From contig OZ245050.1 of NCBI GenBank assembly GCA_965224525.1, positions 4,650,001 through 4,714,000 on the forward strand: a stretch of 64,000 bases of DNA, given 5' to 3'. This stretch comes from Granulosicoccus sp036478565 (GTDB lineage: Bacteria > Pseudomonadota > Gammaproteobacteria > Granulosicoccales > Granulosicoccaceae). This document shows positions 42,693 to 52,120 of this stretch, in pieces. The position numbers and the translations under genes were made by a program. The number at the start of each line of letters is the position of its first letter. The first letter of the stretch is position 1. The notes beneath the pieces are model-generated. The model ran no database searches. It had not been told where the DNA came from and saw nothing but the letters and a program-made list of their open reading frames with translations.

Positions 42693-43577
42693 ATGAATGA
42701 CGAAGACATCATCAAGGATTTACCCTTCTGGAATGCCGCTATTCGGATTCAGCCGCTTGACGGCGGGATTACCAATCACAATTACAAGGTTACTACCGAA
42801 ACGGCATCTGATACAAAACAGTACGTTGTACGATTGGGAAGCGATATCCCGGTTCATCAGATTCTGCGTTTTAATGAGATTGCTGCCAGCAAAGCGGCGC
42901 ATGCCGCCGGGCTATCACCCGCCATTCAGTACCATTGCGAAGGTGTTCTGGTCATGGACTACATTGCTGGAAAGGCGCTGACACCGGAGCAAGTTCGTCG
43001 TGAAAATATGCTGCAGCGTGTATTACCTCTGGTCAAACGATGCCATCAGGAAGTGCCAAAACACTTGCGGGGCGCATCCATAGTCTTCTGGGTGTTTCAC
43101 GTTATACGCAACTACACCGCAACGTTGTTTGAAGCGAACAGCACCTACGCTGACAGCTTGCCGCAACTACTGCTGATGGCAAACGAGCTGGAAGCTGCGG
43201 CAGCACCGTTCGACATTGTGTTTTCTCACAACGACCTGTTAGCAGCGAATATACTGGATGACGGCGAGCGTCTGTGGTTGATTGATTGGGAATACGGTGG
43301 TTTTAATACACCGCTGTTTGATCTCGGTGGCATCGCATCCAACAATGAACTGGATGAGGCGCAAGAGCGTTGGATGCTGGAGAGCTATTTTGAAAAAACG
43401 CTTGATGATGACTTGTGGCGACGATATCAGGCGATGAAAACGGCCTCCCTGTTGCGCGAGACCTTATGGAGCATGGTGTCCGAATTGTATTCGAGCGTCG
43501 ATTTTGATTATAGAAAATACACCGCTGCCAATCTTGCCCGATTCGATCTGAGTCTGGCGCATTTCAAGGAATTGTAA
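42693..43577 (+). CDS. choline/ethanolamine kinase-like phosphotransferase
   Basis: 294 residues. It has a G-G-I-T-N-H-N-Y-K-V nucleotide loop, Y-V-V-R-L-G (ATP-binding), the catalytic loop F-S-H-N-D-L-L-A-A-N-I-L and the metal-binding L-I-D-W-E-Y-G-G-F-N. This is the LicA/choline kinase branch of the APH fold. It probably phosphorylates choline or a related amino alcohol. Starts 64 bp after proW, ends 3 bp before the flavoprotein gene: one operon. Confidence 0.87.
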   Translation: MNDEDIIKDLPFWNAAIRIQPLDGGITNHNYKVTTETASDTKQYVVRLGSDIPVHQILRFNEIAASKAAHAAGLSPAIQYHCEGVLVMDYIAGKALTPEQVRRENMLQRVLPLVKRCHQEVPKHLRGASIVFWVFHVIRNYTATLFEANSTYADSLPQLLLMANELEAAAAPFDIVFSHNDLLAANILDDGERLWLIDWEYGGFNTPLFDLGGIASNNELDEAQERWMLESYFEKTLDDDLWRRYQAMKTASLLRETLWSMVSELYSSVDFDYRKYTAANLARFDLSLAHFKEL

Positions 43578-43580
43578 TTC

Positions 43581-46037
43581 GTGACAGCCAAAACGCTACC
43601 TGCGTCGTCCAAAGTTGTCGTTATTGGTGGTGGCATTGTGGGCTGCTCTACCGCGTATCATCTTGCAAAACTCGGCTGCGAGACGTTGCTGTTAGAACAG
43701 CACAAGTTGACGTCTGGTACGACATTTCATGCCGCCGGGTTGGTGGGACAATTGCGCACTAATGCCAATATTACTCAGCTGCTCGGCTATTCGGTTGATC
43801 TCTACAACCGGCTGGAAGAGGAAACCGGACTGGGCACCGGCTGGAAAATGAACGGCGGATTACGGCTGGCCTGTAACCAGGATCGCTGGACAGAGGTTAA
43901 ACGGCAGGCGACCACCGCGCAGTCATTCGGACTTGATATGCAATTACTGACGCCATCGGAAGCGTTGTCCTTGTGGCCGCTGATGACGATTGACGATGTA
44001 GTGGGTGCAGCGTTTCTGCCAACCGATGGTCAGGCTAACCCGTCTGACATCACTCAGGCTCTGGCCAAGGGTGCGCGTATGGCAGGTGCTCTGATTCTTG
44101 AAGACACGCCGGTGCTTGATCTGGAAATCGAAAAAGGTGTGATCCGCGCAGTCATTACCGCTAACGGACGTGTTGAGTGCGAGCGTGTTGTGTGCTGTGC
44201 CGGGCAATGGACGCGGGAATTCGCGAAGCGCTTTGGTGTGAATGTCCCGCTGGTATCCATGCAACATCAGTACATGCTTACTGACCGGATTGCCGGTATC
44301 ACTGATACGTTGCCGACCTTGCGCGATCCGGATCGACTGACCTACTACAAGGAAGAAGTTGGCGGATTGGTAATGGGTGGGTATGAGCCTAATCCGATTC
44401 CCTGGGCAGTGGCAGGGATTCCCGAAGGTTTCAGCTATACCTTGCTCGATTCTGATTTCACGCACTTCGAACCCATGCTGGAGCTGTCACTTGGTCGCGT
44501 ACCCGCGCTGGCCGATGTGGGTATCAAGCAACTGACCAACGGCCCTGAAAGCTTCACACCCGATGGCAATTTTATTCTTGGCGAAACGCCCGAGCTGAAA
44601 AACTTCTTTGTAGGTGCCGGCTTCAATGCCTATGGCATTGCTGCGGGTGGTGGCGCTGGTATGGCGCTGGCTGAATGGGTGTTTAACGGGCAAGCGCCGT
44701 ATGACCTATGGCCCGTGGATATCCGCAGGTTCGGTACGGTTCATGAAAATATCGACTGGGTTCGCAACCGTACGGTAGAGGCGTATGGCAAGCACTACAC
44801 CATGGCATGGCCTTCGGAGGAGCATCAGTCGGCTCGCCCTTGTCGACGTTCAGCGCTGTATTCATTATTGAAAGAACAGGGTGCCTGCTTTGGTGAAAAA
44901 CTCGGCTGGGAACGGCCAAACTGGTTTGCTGATGTGTCCGCAGGTGAAGAGGCCATCGATAAATACAGCTTTTCTCAACCCAACTGGCATGATGCGGTGG
45001 CTCGTGAACATAGAGCTGTGCGGGAATCCGCCGTGCTTATCGACCAGAGTTCATTTGCTAAATTCCTGCTCAAAGGGCCAGATGCGAAGAACGCACTGGA
45101 CTGGCTGGCTGCCAATGATATGGACAAACCCGTTGGTTCCCTGATTTATACGCAGATGCTCGATGACAACGGTGGTATTCAATGCGATGTCACGGTTGCG
45201 CGTTTGCAGGAGGAAGAGTTCTATATTGTGACGGGTACCGGTTTCGCCACGCATGATTTTGACTGGATATCGCGCAATATACCCGCGGGGTTGAATGCAC
45301 GGCTGATTGATGTGACATCTGCCAATGGTGTACTGGCGCTGATGGGGCCAGATTCACGGAACGTATTGTCGCAGGTAACGACACAGGATTTGTCCAATGA
45401 ACAATTCAAGTTTGGTCAGGTAAAGCGTATTGGCATTGCCGGCTGTCCGGTTAACGCATTGCGCGTAACCTATGTTGGCGAGCTGGGCTGGGAGTTGCAC
45501 TGCGCAACTGAATACCTGCAGAGCGTCTATGAAGCCATCATGTGTGCGGGACAACCGCATGGTTTACGAAATGCCGGTTACCGTGCGATTGAAACCTGCC
45601 GACTTGAAAAGGGCTATCGTGCGTGGGGCAGCGATATTGGTCCCGACCATACACCGCTGGAGGCAGGGCTTGGTTGGGCGCTCAAGATCAACAAAAACAA
45701 CGTACCGTTCAAAGGGCGCGATGCGATTGCGCGTCAATTGGATAGCGGCTTACAGAAGCGCCTGGTGACATTTACTGTCGATGACCCGGACATCATGCTG
45801 ATTGGTCGGGAAACCATCTACCGTAATGACGAGCGAGTGGGGTGGCTAAGTAGTGGTGGTTATGGCCATTACTTGCGCCAGGCTATCGGCTATGGCTATG
45901 TGCGTAATGCCGCAGGCGTTGATACGGACTACATTATGAACGGTCAGTATCAGCTGGACGTGGCGACAACACGCGTGGACTGTCATGTGCATTTGAAGCC
46001 TTTGTATGATCCATCTATGTCTCGAATTAAAACCTGA
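43581..46037 (+). CDS. dimethylglycine/sarcosine dehydrogenase-like flavoprotein
   Basis: 818 residues from a GTG. A DAO-type FAD domain (V-V-V-I-G-G-G-I-V-G-C-S-T-A-Y-H-L, and T-S-G-T-T-F-H-A-A-G with the histidine that carries covalent FAD in the family), an FAO_M linker (about residues 370-425), then GcvT aminomethyltransferase domains (about 430-800; F-K-G-R-D-A-I). It oxidatively demethylates N-methylated glycine, passing C1 to tetrahydrofolate. Fits betaine catabolism after uptake by ProXVW. Confidence 0.88.
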   Translation: MTAKTLPASSKVVVIGGGIVGCSTAYHLAKLGCETLLLEQHKLTSGTTFHAAGLVGQLRTNANITQLLGYSVDLYNRLEEETGLGTGWKMNGGLRLACNQDRWTEVKRQATTAQSFGLDMQLLTPSEALSLWPLMTIDDVVGAAFLPTDGQANPSDITQALAKGARMAGALILEDTPVLDLEIEKGVIRAVITANGRVECERVVCCAGQWTREFAKRFGVNVPLVSMQHQYMLTDRIAGITDTLPTLRDPDRLTYYKEEVGGLVMGGYEPNPIPWAVAGIPEGFSYTLLDSDFTHFEPMLELSLGRVPALADVGIKQLTNGPESFTPDGNFILGETPELKNFFVGAGFNAYGIAAGGGAGMALAEWVFNGQAPYDLWPVDIRRFGTVHENIDWVRNRTVEAYGKHYTMAWPSEEHQSARPCRRSALYSLLKEQGACFGEKLGWERPNWFADVSAGEEAIDKYSFSQPNWHDAVAREHRAVRESAVLIDQSSFAKFLLKGPDAKNALDWLAANDMDKPVGSLIYTQMLDDNGGIQCDVTVARLQEEEFYIVTGTGFATHDFDWISRNIPAGLNARLIDVTSANGVLALMGPDSRNVLSQVTTQDLSNEQFKFGQVKRIGIAGCPVNALRVTYVGELGWELHCATEYLQSVYEAIMCAGQPHGLRNAGYRAIETCRLEKGYRAWGSDIGPDHTPLEAGLGWALKINKNNVPFKGRDAIARQLDSGLQKRLVTFTVDDPDIMLIGRETIYRNDERVGWLSSGGYGHYLRQAIGYGYVRNAAGVDTDYIMNGQYQLDVATTRVDCHVHLKPLYDPSMSRIKT

Positions 46038-46138
46038 TTGTTGATCCGAATATTACTGGCACATCAATTGAAAATGCATCGGTGGGTCAACGGTCGTAGA
46101 GGGTAAGCTGGTATGCGTTCACTGGAGAATCAAAAGCC

Positions 46139-47071
46139 ATGAAGGAAGAGCTGGGTGATGTGCATGCTGCGTTGCGGCTGATACCGGAGTATTCAGCGCT
46201 TGGCAGGGATCAGTACACGATAAGCAGGCTGGGCGGCCTGACCAATCGGGTATACAAAATCGAGCCTCAAGGCGCACTGACTGCAGTGATAGTCAGAATA
46301 CCGGGGCAAGGCACGGAAGAATACATAGACCGGAAAGTAGAGGCGCACAATGCGGTCATGGCAGCTAAGGCCGGGGTATCTGCTGAAGTGTTATACAGCG
46401 ACGCCCAGGCCGGGTTAATGATATCGCGTTGCATACCTGATATAGAAACCATGACGCCAAACGGGTTCCGGGAAAGAACCGGTGCGCCGGGGCGTGCGGG
46501 AAAGGCGTTGAGGACGCTGCACAGCTCAGGTGTGCAGTTTGAATTCCGTTTTGAATTGTTTTCAATGATTGACGAGTACCTCAACGTGCTGTCTGGCAAG
46601 ACGCTGGACATGCCAGAGGGTTACAACGACGTTGTCCGGCAAGCACAGCCTGTGAAAATTGCACTGCAAAAGAAACCTGTTCCGTTAGCGCCTTGCCACT
46701 GTGACCCTTTGTGCGAGAACTTTTTAGATGATGGCAAGGTGATGTGGATTGTTGACTGGGAATACTCAGGCATGAATGATCCGTTCTGGGATTTGGGTGA
46801 CTTGTCCGTAGAGGGTGAATTCACCGATCAACAGGATATGGAAATGATGCAAGCCTATTGCAATGGTGACGCGTCAGACACAGAAATGGCGCGCATGATT
46901 ATATACAAAGCCATGTGCGATTTGCTATGGACATTGTGGGGTTTGATACAGCACGCTGACGGTAACCCGGCTGAAGATTTCTGGGCCTATTCCATCGGCC
47001 GGTTTGAGCGTTGTAAAAAACTGATGAACAGTGATGCATTTAAACAGGCTGTTGTTCTGATTGCTGAGTAA
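46139..47071 (+). CDS. second choline kinase-like phosphotransferase
   Basis: 310 residues. L-G-G-L-T-N-R-V-Y-K-I, A-V-I-V-R-I-P-G, catalytic L-A-P-C-H-C-D-P-L-C-E-N-F-L and I-V-D-W-E-Y-S-G-M-N-D-P (LicA-like). Paralogue of the gene at 42693, with a Cys where the usual catalytic loop has Asn or Gly. Begins about 100 bp after the flavoprotein gene. Substrate uncertain. Confidence 0.85.
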   Translation: MKEELGDVHAALRLIPEYSALGRDQYTISRLGGLTNRVYKIEPQGALTAVIVRIPGQGTEEYIDRKVEAHNAVMAAKAGVSAEVLYSDAQAGLMISRCIPDIETMTPNGFRERTGAPGRAGKALRTLHSSGVQFEFRFELFSMIDEYLNVLSGKTLDMPEGYNDVVRQAQPVKIALQKKPVPLAPCHCDPLCENFLDDGKVMWIVDWEYSGMNDPFWDLGDLSVEGEFTDQQDMEMMQAYCNGDASDTEMARMIIYKAMCDLLWTLWGLIQHADGNPAEDFWAYSIGRFERCKKLMNSDAFKQAVVLIAE

Positions 47072-47082
47072 CTGTTTATAAA

Positions 47083-47155
47083 TTGCCACTGGCAATTGAC
47101 GCGCGGCGCGCATTCTGCGCGGAGTGCAGATTTGCGCCGAGCGTCCTTTTCCCTA
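47083..47155 (-). repeat. degenerate attC
   Basis: GGCAATTGACGCGCGGCGCG...GCGCGGAGTGCAGATTTGCGCCG resembles the central part of the right-array attCs, but core sites are missing. It marks the left boundary of the right array. Confidence 0.5.
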
Positions 47156-47200
47156 GTGAAACCGATGGTTGGTATGTGGACTGGACACAAATGCCACGTC

Positions 47201-48337
47201 TTATAGTTTTGTCCAGCCTACCCACTCACCTGTTTCAGGGTCATTGAAAATGGTATATCTTATGGATGGATCTTGTCTGTTTGTGGCGTGGAATAGTCTG
47301 ACGACTTTGTTTTCTGAAAAGTTAAAGTCTAACCATCGAAGCTCCCAACCTGAATCCCATTCAAAGTCTTCTCCGTATGAATTGACTATTGCAGAACCAA
47401 ATCTGGCGTCCAGAGCGGCGCCTTGCTCAAAATCTGCGTTTTGCTCGATATCAGTCTCGTTATCGTTGTCAGTAGCAGTCCCGTTGTCAGAATCAGTCCC
47501 GCTGTCAGCATTTTCTCCAGTAGTGCTACCGCCATCAATTGCGCCTGTGCCAAGCCTGATGTTGTCTATATACAATTGACGTTCAGTTGAATCGGTTGCA
47601 GCCCGGTCAGCTTTCCAGTCCCACTTATAAACTCCAAAATTTAAATAGGGATCTCTCATTGGTTTTCCGCATTTATCAAGCTTTGGCCCCGTTGGCCCTT
47701 CAAATCGACCTATATGTTGACCGTTGTACCAGGCTTCAACAAATCCATCATTGTCTGTAGAAACCCTGAAATGAACTTTCATATTTAGCCATTTATTTTT
47801 TTCGATTGGCGCAGTCCAGAGAATATTGCCTCCATAGGTTTTGAACTGTACTTTTCCAGCTACAGAGGTCATGAGGAGTGGTGCCGTGCTAACTGCAGCG
47901 CCTAAGGCACAACGTACACCGTCGATCTCTCCCCATGTGGACGGTCTTGTGTGAACCTGAAAAGGTGCAATTTCACCGTTGCTGTCATTTTTCCAGTTTT
48001 CGTATCGATAATCAAAGGAGAACCAGTATTCCTTACCATTCTCATACTCCCCTTTCTTGGCATATACTTCTTCGCGATATCGGTTTTCTCCTTCTTCGTA
48101 CTGCAAGCCAAAAGACATTGAAAGGCTTCCATCTTTAGATTGTTCAGATGAAATATCTGGACAATTCCCATGAGAACCGTGGCACTTCAGTTCGTTATAA
48201 AAAAGTCCATTTCCCGAGGATGTAAATACGCCTCCCTCTTCGAAACCTTCTTCGTAAATAGTATCAGCGTACGCGGTAGAAAAGAGCGTGCAGAAAAACA
48301 CAAGTGCCGGTATTGTTATAATTTTACTAATACCCAT
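47201..48337 (-). CDS. secreted polysaccharide lyase-like protein
   Basis: 378 residues from M-G-I-S-K (an alternative start at 48349 adds 4). A signal peptide ends near T-A-Y-A. About residues 25-260 form a jelly-roll of the heparin lyase I/PL14099 type (Y-R-E-E-V-Y-A, W-F-S-F-D-Y-R-Y-E, P-F-Q-V-H-T-R, N-M-K-V-H-F-R-V-S, V-E-A-W-Y-N-G-Q-H-I, L-N-F-G-V-Y-K-W-D-W). An acidic D/G/T/N-rich linker leads to a small C-terminal domain ending G-E-W-V-G-W-T-K-L. Probably acts on an acidic polysaccharide. Confidence 0.75.
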   Translation of the reverse strand: MGISKIITIPALVFFCTLFSTAYADTIYEEGFEEGGVFTSSGNGLFYNELKCHGSHGNCPDISSEQSKDGSLSMSFGLQYEEGENRYREEVYAKKGEYENGKEYWFSFDYRYENWKNDSNGEIAPFQVHTRPSTWGEIDGVRCALGAAVSTAPLLMTSVAGKVQFKTYGGNILWTAPIEKNKWLNMKVHFRVSTDNDGFVEAWYNGQHIGRFEGPTGPKLDKCGKPMRDPYLNFGVYKWDWKADRAATDSTERQLYIDNIRLGTGAIDGGSTTGENADSGTDSDNGTATDNDNETDIEQNADFEQGAALDARFGSAIVNSYGEDFEWDSGWELRWLDFNFSENKVVRLFHATNRQDPSIRYTIFNDPETGEWVGWTKL

Positions 48338-48359
48338 TTCGGTCTCCATTGTAGTTGCA

Positions 48360-48387
48360 GACACCAAAGCCTGGGCAGGCTGGTGTC
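48360..48387. terminator. hairpin upstream of the lyase gene
   Basis: GACACCA-AAGCCTG-GG-CAGGCT-GGTGTC, followed on the + strand by ACTTTTCC. It could be a weak terminator for + strand transcription or a 5' UTR structure of the minus-strand lyase gene. Confidence 0.4.
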
Positions 48388-48599
48388 ACTTTTCCGTAGT
48401 TTCCAGCGACATGGCCGGTGTGTAAAAGTAGACCTTATGCTTAATTGGCTCGTCAAGCTGATTTTAAAGACCTTGCTGCCATGTATAGCGCTGTACGTAA
48501 GGTGACCGCACGAGGATTGATTTCGTGTACAGACTCACCCCCATCATTCGGTAGCCTATGAAAAACGAGTGAGGGTAATAGGGCACCCGGGTTGCCCAA

Positions 48600-48830
48600 T
48601 GCCCGTTACCGGAATTCTGACTAGAGGAAGCTGTTGGAAAAATCTGAACTGGTTAACAAAAAAATATATGAGACGTAGATCCGAGGCGAATTGGCACAAG
48701 ACGACGAAGCCGCATTATGTAAGGATAATCGTAAATTATGCAGTGTTGCCTAAGTGGACGCAGGTAAGGGGCGTGAGCAGGATGCGGAAGCTTTGTGCGG
48801 TGAGAATTCATGTTCTTCCAGAATGCTACC
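48600..48830 (+). ncRNA. decayed group IIC intron 5' fragment
   Basis: ATGAGACGTAGATCCGAGGC, TTGGCACAAGACGACGAAGC and TGTAAGGATAATCGTAAAT match intron positions about 50295-50365 with many changes. No start, RT or 3' end remain. The 210 bases before it (48388-48599) hold nothing recognised; those after it (48831-49059) likewise. Confidence 0.65.
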
Positions 48831-49059
48831 GCTATGAAGCTTTCTATTTTTTTGGATTGGCAATCAAGAATTCACGTGGAATCCTCAGCCCTTCATGTAA
48901 ATTGCGAATCGTTTGGATAAAAAACCGCACTTGTGGTTGAGTGCTTTCGAATCGCGCGCCTTGAGCAAAACATTCTGAGTGAAAAGCTAACGCTCGGTAA
49001 ACGGTGTAAAAATGGGTGGTATTTATGCGTCCAGCCGAAGGCTAGCTTTACCGACTTAT

Positions 49060-49420
49060 TACGCGGCATTGCTATTGGAAAATTGTGTAAGGGATAAATT
49101 ATTGCCATCTGGATCCTTGAACCAGGCTACCTTTGCACCTGATGGCGATACCCAGATACCAAGTTCATCCTGGTCCATCCCATCAAATCGTTCAAAGACT
49201 ACTCCGTAGGCTCTCAGGTCTTGAAATATCACTCACATGCCAACCCAGAACAGTATGCTTTACAGGTGTTAGTTCGTTGACTTTGGCAATTCATCTCAAA
49301 TACGAGAGCAAAATGCTCGTCCGAAACAAATGTTAAGCCGAGCCTGTTTTCGTAAAAATCACGTGATTCTGCAGGGTCACGAGTGGCAACAAAAGAAATT
49401 GAGTCACATTGTGTCAACAT
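49060..49420 (-). pseudogene. VOC (glyoxalase/bleomycin resistance) family protein, frameshifted
   Basis: The first frame M-L-T-Q-C-D-S-I-S-F-V-A-T-R-D-P-A-E-S-R-D-F-Y-E-N-R-L-G-L is a VOC start. Homology continues in other frames as V-K-H-T-V-L-G-W-H-V-S-D-I and then R-A-Y-G-V-V-F-E-R-F-D-G-M, K-V-A-W-F-K-D-P-D-G-N-N-L-S-L-T-Q-F. Two frameshifts (near 49275 and 49210) break the gene of about 120 codons. Confidence 0.8.
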
Positions 49421-49440
49421 TTAATTCACTCTCCCAAGCC

Positions 49441-49543
49441 GCCTATCGCCTGGCTCGCCGGCTTTTGATACGGGGTGTTGGTTCTGTGCGGAGCGCTGGT
49501 TCGCGCCGCGTGTCAATTGTTCGCATTCAGCTCTTGGTTAGGT
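49441..49543 (-). repeat. attC site i (right array)
   Basis: On the minus strand R'' is ACCTAAC (49537-49543), with arms around TGACACGCGGCG, and R' is GATAGGC. The facing arm (TTTTGATACGGGG) is degenerate. Orientation -. Confidence 0.75.
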
Positions 49544-49546
49544 TTT

Positions 49547-49810
49547 TTATTTTGGTGCTAGGCCCATGTCATCCAATCTCATAAGAATTTCTGTTTTTCG
49601 TGTTCGAGAAACTTCTTGCCAATGCAAACCTTCTTGCGCTCCAATAATTGCATAAATAGAGTTAAGACCTGTGCCTTTAACTTTTTTCTTTAATGCTTCG
49701 TATAAATCATACGGATCGGTAGCCATGAACTCCTCAACTGAGTTAATTTCAACTTTAGCTAAAATTTCTTCACTCTTTGGACCAAACCCTTTTAAGTCTC
49801 TAAGTCTCAT
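49547..49810 (-). CDS. stand-alone TfoX C-terminal domain protein
   Basis: 87 residues: M-R-L-R-D-L-K-G-F-G-P-K-S-E-E-I-L-A-K-V-E-I-N-S-V-E-E-F, L-Y-E-A-L-K-K-K-V-K-G-T-G-L-N-S-I-Y-A-I-I-G-A and H-W-Q-E-V-S-R-T-R-K. This is the helix-hairpin-helix domain of TfoX/Sxy (PF04994) without its N-terminal domain. TfoX regulates competence in Gammaproteobacteria; whether this small form does is unknown. It ends 3 bp from R'' of attC i, as a cassette gene should. Confidence 0.85.
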   Translation of the reverse strand: MRLRDLKGFGPKSEEILAKVEINSVEEFMATDPYDLYEALKKKVKGTGLNSIYAIIGAQEGLHWQEVSRTRKTEILMRLDDMGLAPK

Positions 49811-49825
49811 GCCATTTTCTAAATA

Positions 49826-49942
49826 TTACCAACTTTTTATTATAATATAACTTGAAAAGCCGTCACCAGCATTTGCTCCCTCTTCCATTATTTCAAAGTA
49901 TTCACCACATTTGACACAGGTATTTACTATTTCATCTGCCAT
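49826..49942 (-). CDS. possible small zinc-binding protein
   Basis: 38 codons from M-A-D-E-I-V-N-T-C-V-K-C-G-E-Y-F-E-I-M-E-E-G to K-S-W. The frame stays open upstream for 20 codons (V-E-F-T-V-S-I-Y-W-K-T-K) without a standard start, so the real N-terminus is uncertain. C-V-K-C is a zinc knuckle half. It is in the same cassette as the TfoX-like gene. Confidence 0.4.
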   Translation of the reverse strand: MADEIVNTCVKCGEYFEIMEEGANAGDGFSSYIIIKSW

Positions 49943-50019
49943 AACAGCATCAGCCTTTGTTTTCCAATAAATCGAGACTGTAAATTCAACTGTGTAAATG
50001 CTCGTGATTCACTTTATCC

Positions 50020-50110
50020 TATTAACGCCTGCTTCAGTTACCGAAAAAAGCGGCGCAGTTTTTGCCGCAGCACAAAATGTGACGCTTTTTTCGGTCTACT
50101 GCAAGCTCTT
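50020..50110 (-). repeat. attC site j, carrying intron 1
   Basis: TATTAACGCC (R' side) to GCAAGCTCTT, with arms ACCGAAAAAAGCGGCG and CGCTTTTTTCGGT. R'' is interrupted by the intron start at 50111. Confidence 0.8.
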
Positions 50111-52090
50111 GTGTACGCCCGGCATGGGCATGAACTCATGAGGTGAAAATCCTCTGTAGGTATATCACCGTCTATTGGGTCCAGCTATGGGTCCATTAGA
50201 TGACAACTACTAGCGAATGGCAAGGGGCAACCCGCGAGGGGCGTTCTGGAGGAAGCCGCTAGCAAAACTGCGAGCTGATGAACAAGAACATCATATGAGG
50301 CGTAGATCCGAGGCGAGTTGGCACAAGACGACGAAGCCGCGTGATGTAAGGATCACCGTAAATGATGCAGCTGTGCAGGGAAAGTTCATGCTCTTATCCT
50401 GGGAGATCTGTTTAACGAGCGATCGGTAGGAGACCAGTAAGGCGCCTGGTTGAACAAGCCTTGGCTCTTTGGACGGCCATCGACCAAAGAGAGCAAATCA
50501 GATGGTGAACCGATAGCGCTGGCTGGTGAAAACCGGTCGGTGATTGAGCAGAAGTCAGCAGAGGCCATACGACCCCAGGGATGGGGGAGGTAGAGCGACG
50601 CAGGAAGCCAAAGCCGAGTAGCCAAACGCCTACCGTAATGGGTAGGACAGGGTGAAGGCCTGAACAATTGAAATAAAGGAGGAGCCTTGTCAAACTTGAA
50701 CACACGAACGCCGACCGGCGCTGACGTGATTCAGCGTGCTGACCCGAAGCCAGCCTTTAGCGATGATCTACTCGCGCAGATCCTGCAGTCGAATAATCTT
50801 CGATCCGCATGGCATCGCGTGCGAGCTAACAAGGGAGCCGCTGGCGTTGATGGCCTATCCATTGATGCGTTCCCTGAATGGGCAAAACAAGGCCACTGGA
50901 GAAGGGTTGTCTCGGCGTTACGCGCCGGGGACTATCAACCAACACCGGTCAGGCGTGTGGAGATCGATAAACCCGATGGCGGTAAACGCCTGCTGGGTAT
51001 TCCGACCGTCACCGACCGCGTGATACAACAAGCCATTGCTCAAGTATTGACACCCATCTTTGATCCCGGCTTTTCCAATAACAGTTTTGGATTCCGGCCC
51101 AATCGAAGCGGGCAACAGGCAGTACAGCAGGTACACGGTTTCATCAAATCGGGACGCCGGTTTGCTGTTGATGTGGATTTATCCAAATTCTTTGACCGGG
51201 TTAATCATGATCTTCTGATGACACGCCTTGGCCGCAAGGTCAACGACAAACGTGTTCTGGGGTTGATTGCTCGTTATCTCAGAGCTGGGGTTATCGATAA
51301 CCAGCTCTTCATTGAGAGTCGGGAAGGTGTGCCACAAGGGGGTCCATTGTCCCCACTGTTGGGTAACATCATGCTCGACCCTCTGGACAAGGAATTGGAA
51401 AAGCGTGGTCACGCATTCGCCCGATACGCAGATGACTTTACCATTTTGGTAAAATCTCAACGTGCCGGTGATCGTGTTCTACGAAGCATCAGCCGTTACC
51501 TGGAAGCTAAACTGAAACTACTGGTCAATACAAACAAAAGCCACGTTGTCAAAGCCAAAGAGTGTGAGTTTCTCGCTTTCACGTTTGGAGCTGGTCGCAT
51601 TCAGTGGTCGGCTAAATCCTTGCTCAAGTTCAAACGCGAGGTTCGCCGTTTGACAAACCGCAACTGGGGTGTCTCCATGCACTACCAGCTATTCAGGCTC
51701 AGCCAATATTTACGCGGCTGGATAAATTATTTTGGAATCGCCAACGCCTATCAGAAATGCGTTGATCTGGATCATTGGATTCGGCGCAGAATCCGTATGG
51801 CCTATTGGCGACAGTGGCGACGACCACGCACCAAGATAAGAAATCTGATCAAGCTCGGCGTGTCGGTTCGCGCCGCAGTTGCCTGTGGTATTACCAGCAA
51901 AGGCCCTTGTCGTAGTTCTAAAACGCCCGGCATTCAACAAGCTTTATCGAATGCTTATCTTAAAGCAGAAGGCCTTTATGAACTACGTTCGGGTTGGATC
52001 AAGCTTCATCATTGCAATTGAAACGCCCTGTGCGGACCCGCATGCAGGGTGTTGTGGGGGCTGGGGGTTAGAGACCCTCGGCTACCCGAT
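50111..52090 (+). ncRNA. complete group IIC-attC intron
   Basis: It starts GTGTACGCCCGGCATGGGC, which aligns with the start of the Oceanobacillus IIC intron. The ribozyme runs to about 50680, then comes the RT. Domain V-like sequence CCCTGTGCGGACCCGCATGC at about 52026 and 3' end GGCTACCCGAT. The 5' exon is the bottom strand of attC j and insertion is directly before its R'' core. Related copies: 52901 (5' part), 63247 (to window end), 24431 (3' part), 48600 (decayed). Confidence 0.88.
50687..52021 (+). CDS. ltrA: group IIC intron reverse transcriptase/maturase
   Basis: 444 residues from a TTG preceded by AAAGGAGGAG. RT blocks: G-A-A-G-V-D-G-L-S, L-G-I-P-T-V-T-D-R-V-I-Q-Q-A-I, N-S-F-G-F-R-P-N-R-S, G-V-P-Q-G-G-P-L-S-P-L-L and the active site F-A-R-Y-A-D-D-F. 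An X (maturase) domain follows (L-S-Q-Y-L-R-G-W-I-N-Y-F-G-I); no endonuclease domain, as in all class C introns, which use DNA hairpins as targets. Intact. Confidence 0.95.
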   Translation: MSNLNTRTPTGADVIQRADPKPAFSDDLLAQILQSNNLRSAWHRVRANKGAAGVDGLSIDAFPEWAKQGHWRRVVSALRAGDYQPTPVRRVEIDKPDGGKRLLGIPTVTDRVIQQAIAQVLTPIFDPGFSNNSFGFRPNRSGQQAVQQVHGFIKSGRRFAVDVDLSKFFDRVNHDLLMTRLGRKVNDKRVLGLIARYLRAGVIDNQLFIESREGVPQGGPLSPLLGNIMLDPLDKELEKRGHAFARYADDFTILVKSQRAGDRVLRSISRYLEAKLKLLVNTNKSHVVKAKECEFLAFTFGAGRIQWSAKSLLKFKREVRRLTNRNWGVSMHYQLFRLSQYLRGWINYFGIANAYQKCVDLDHWIRRRIRMAYWRQWRRPRTKIRNLIKLGVSVRAAVACGITSKGPCRSSKTPGIQQALSNAYLKAEGLYELRSGWIKLHHCN

Positions 52091-52120
52091 TAAAGTCCCG
52101 TCAATAATTTTGATTAGCCA

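Noticed and set aside
47101..47155. Complete attC at 47.1 kb
   Set aside because: Only the central stem resembles the right-array sites; both core sites are missing, so it is listed as degenerate.
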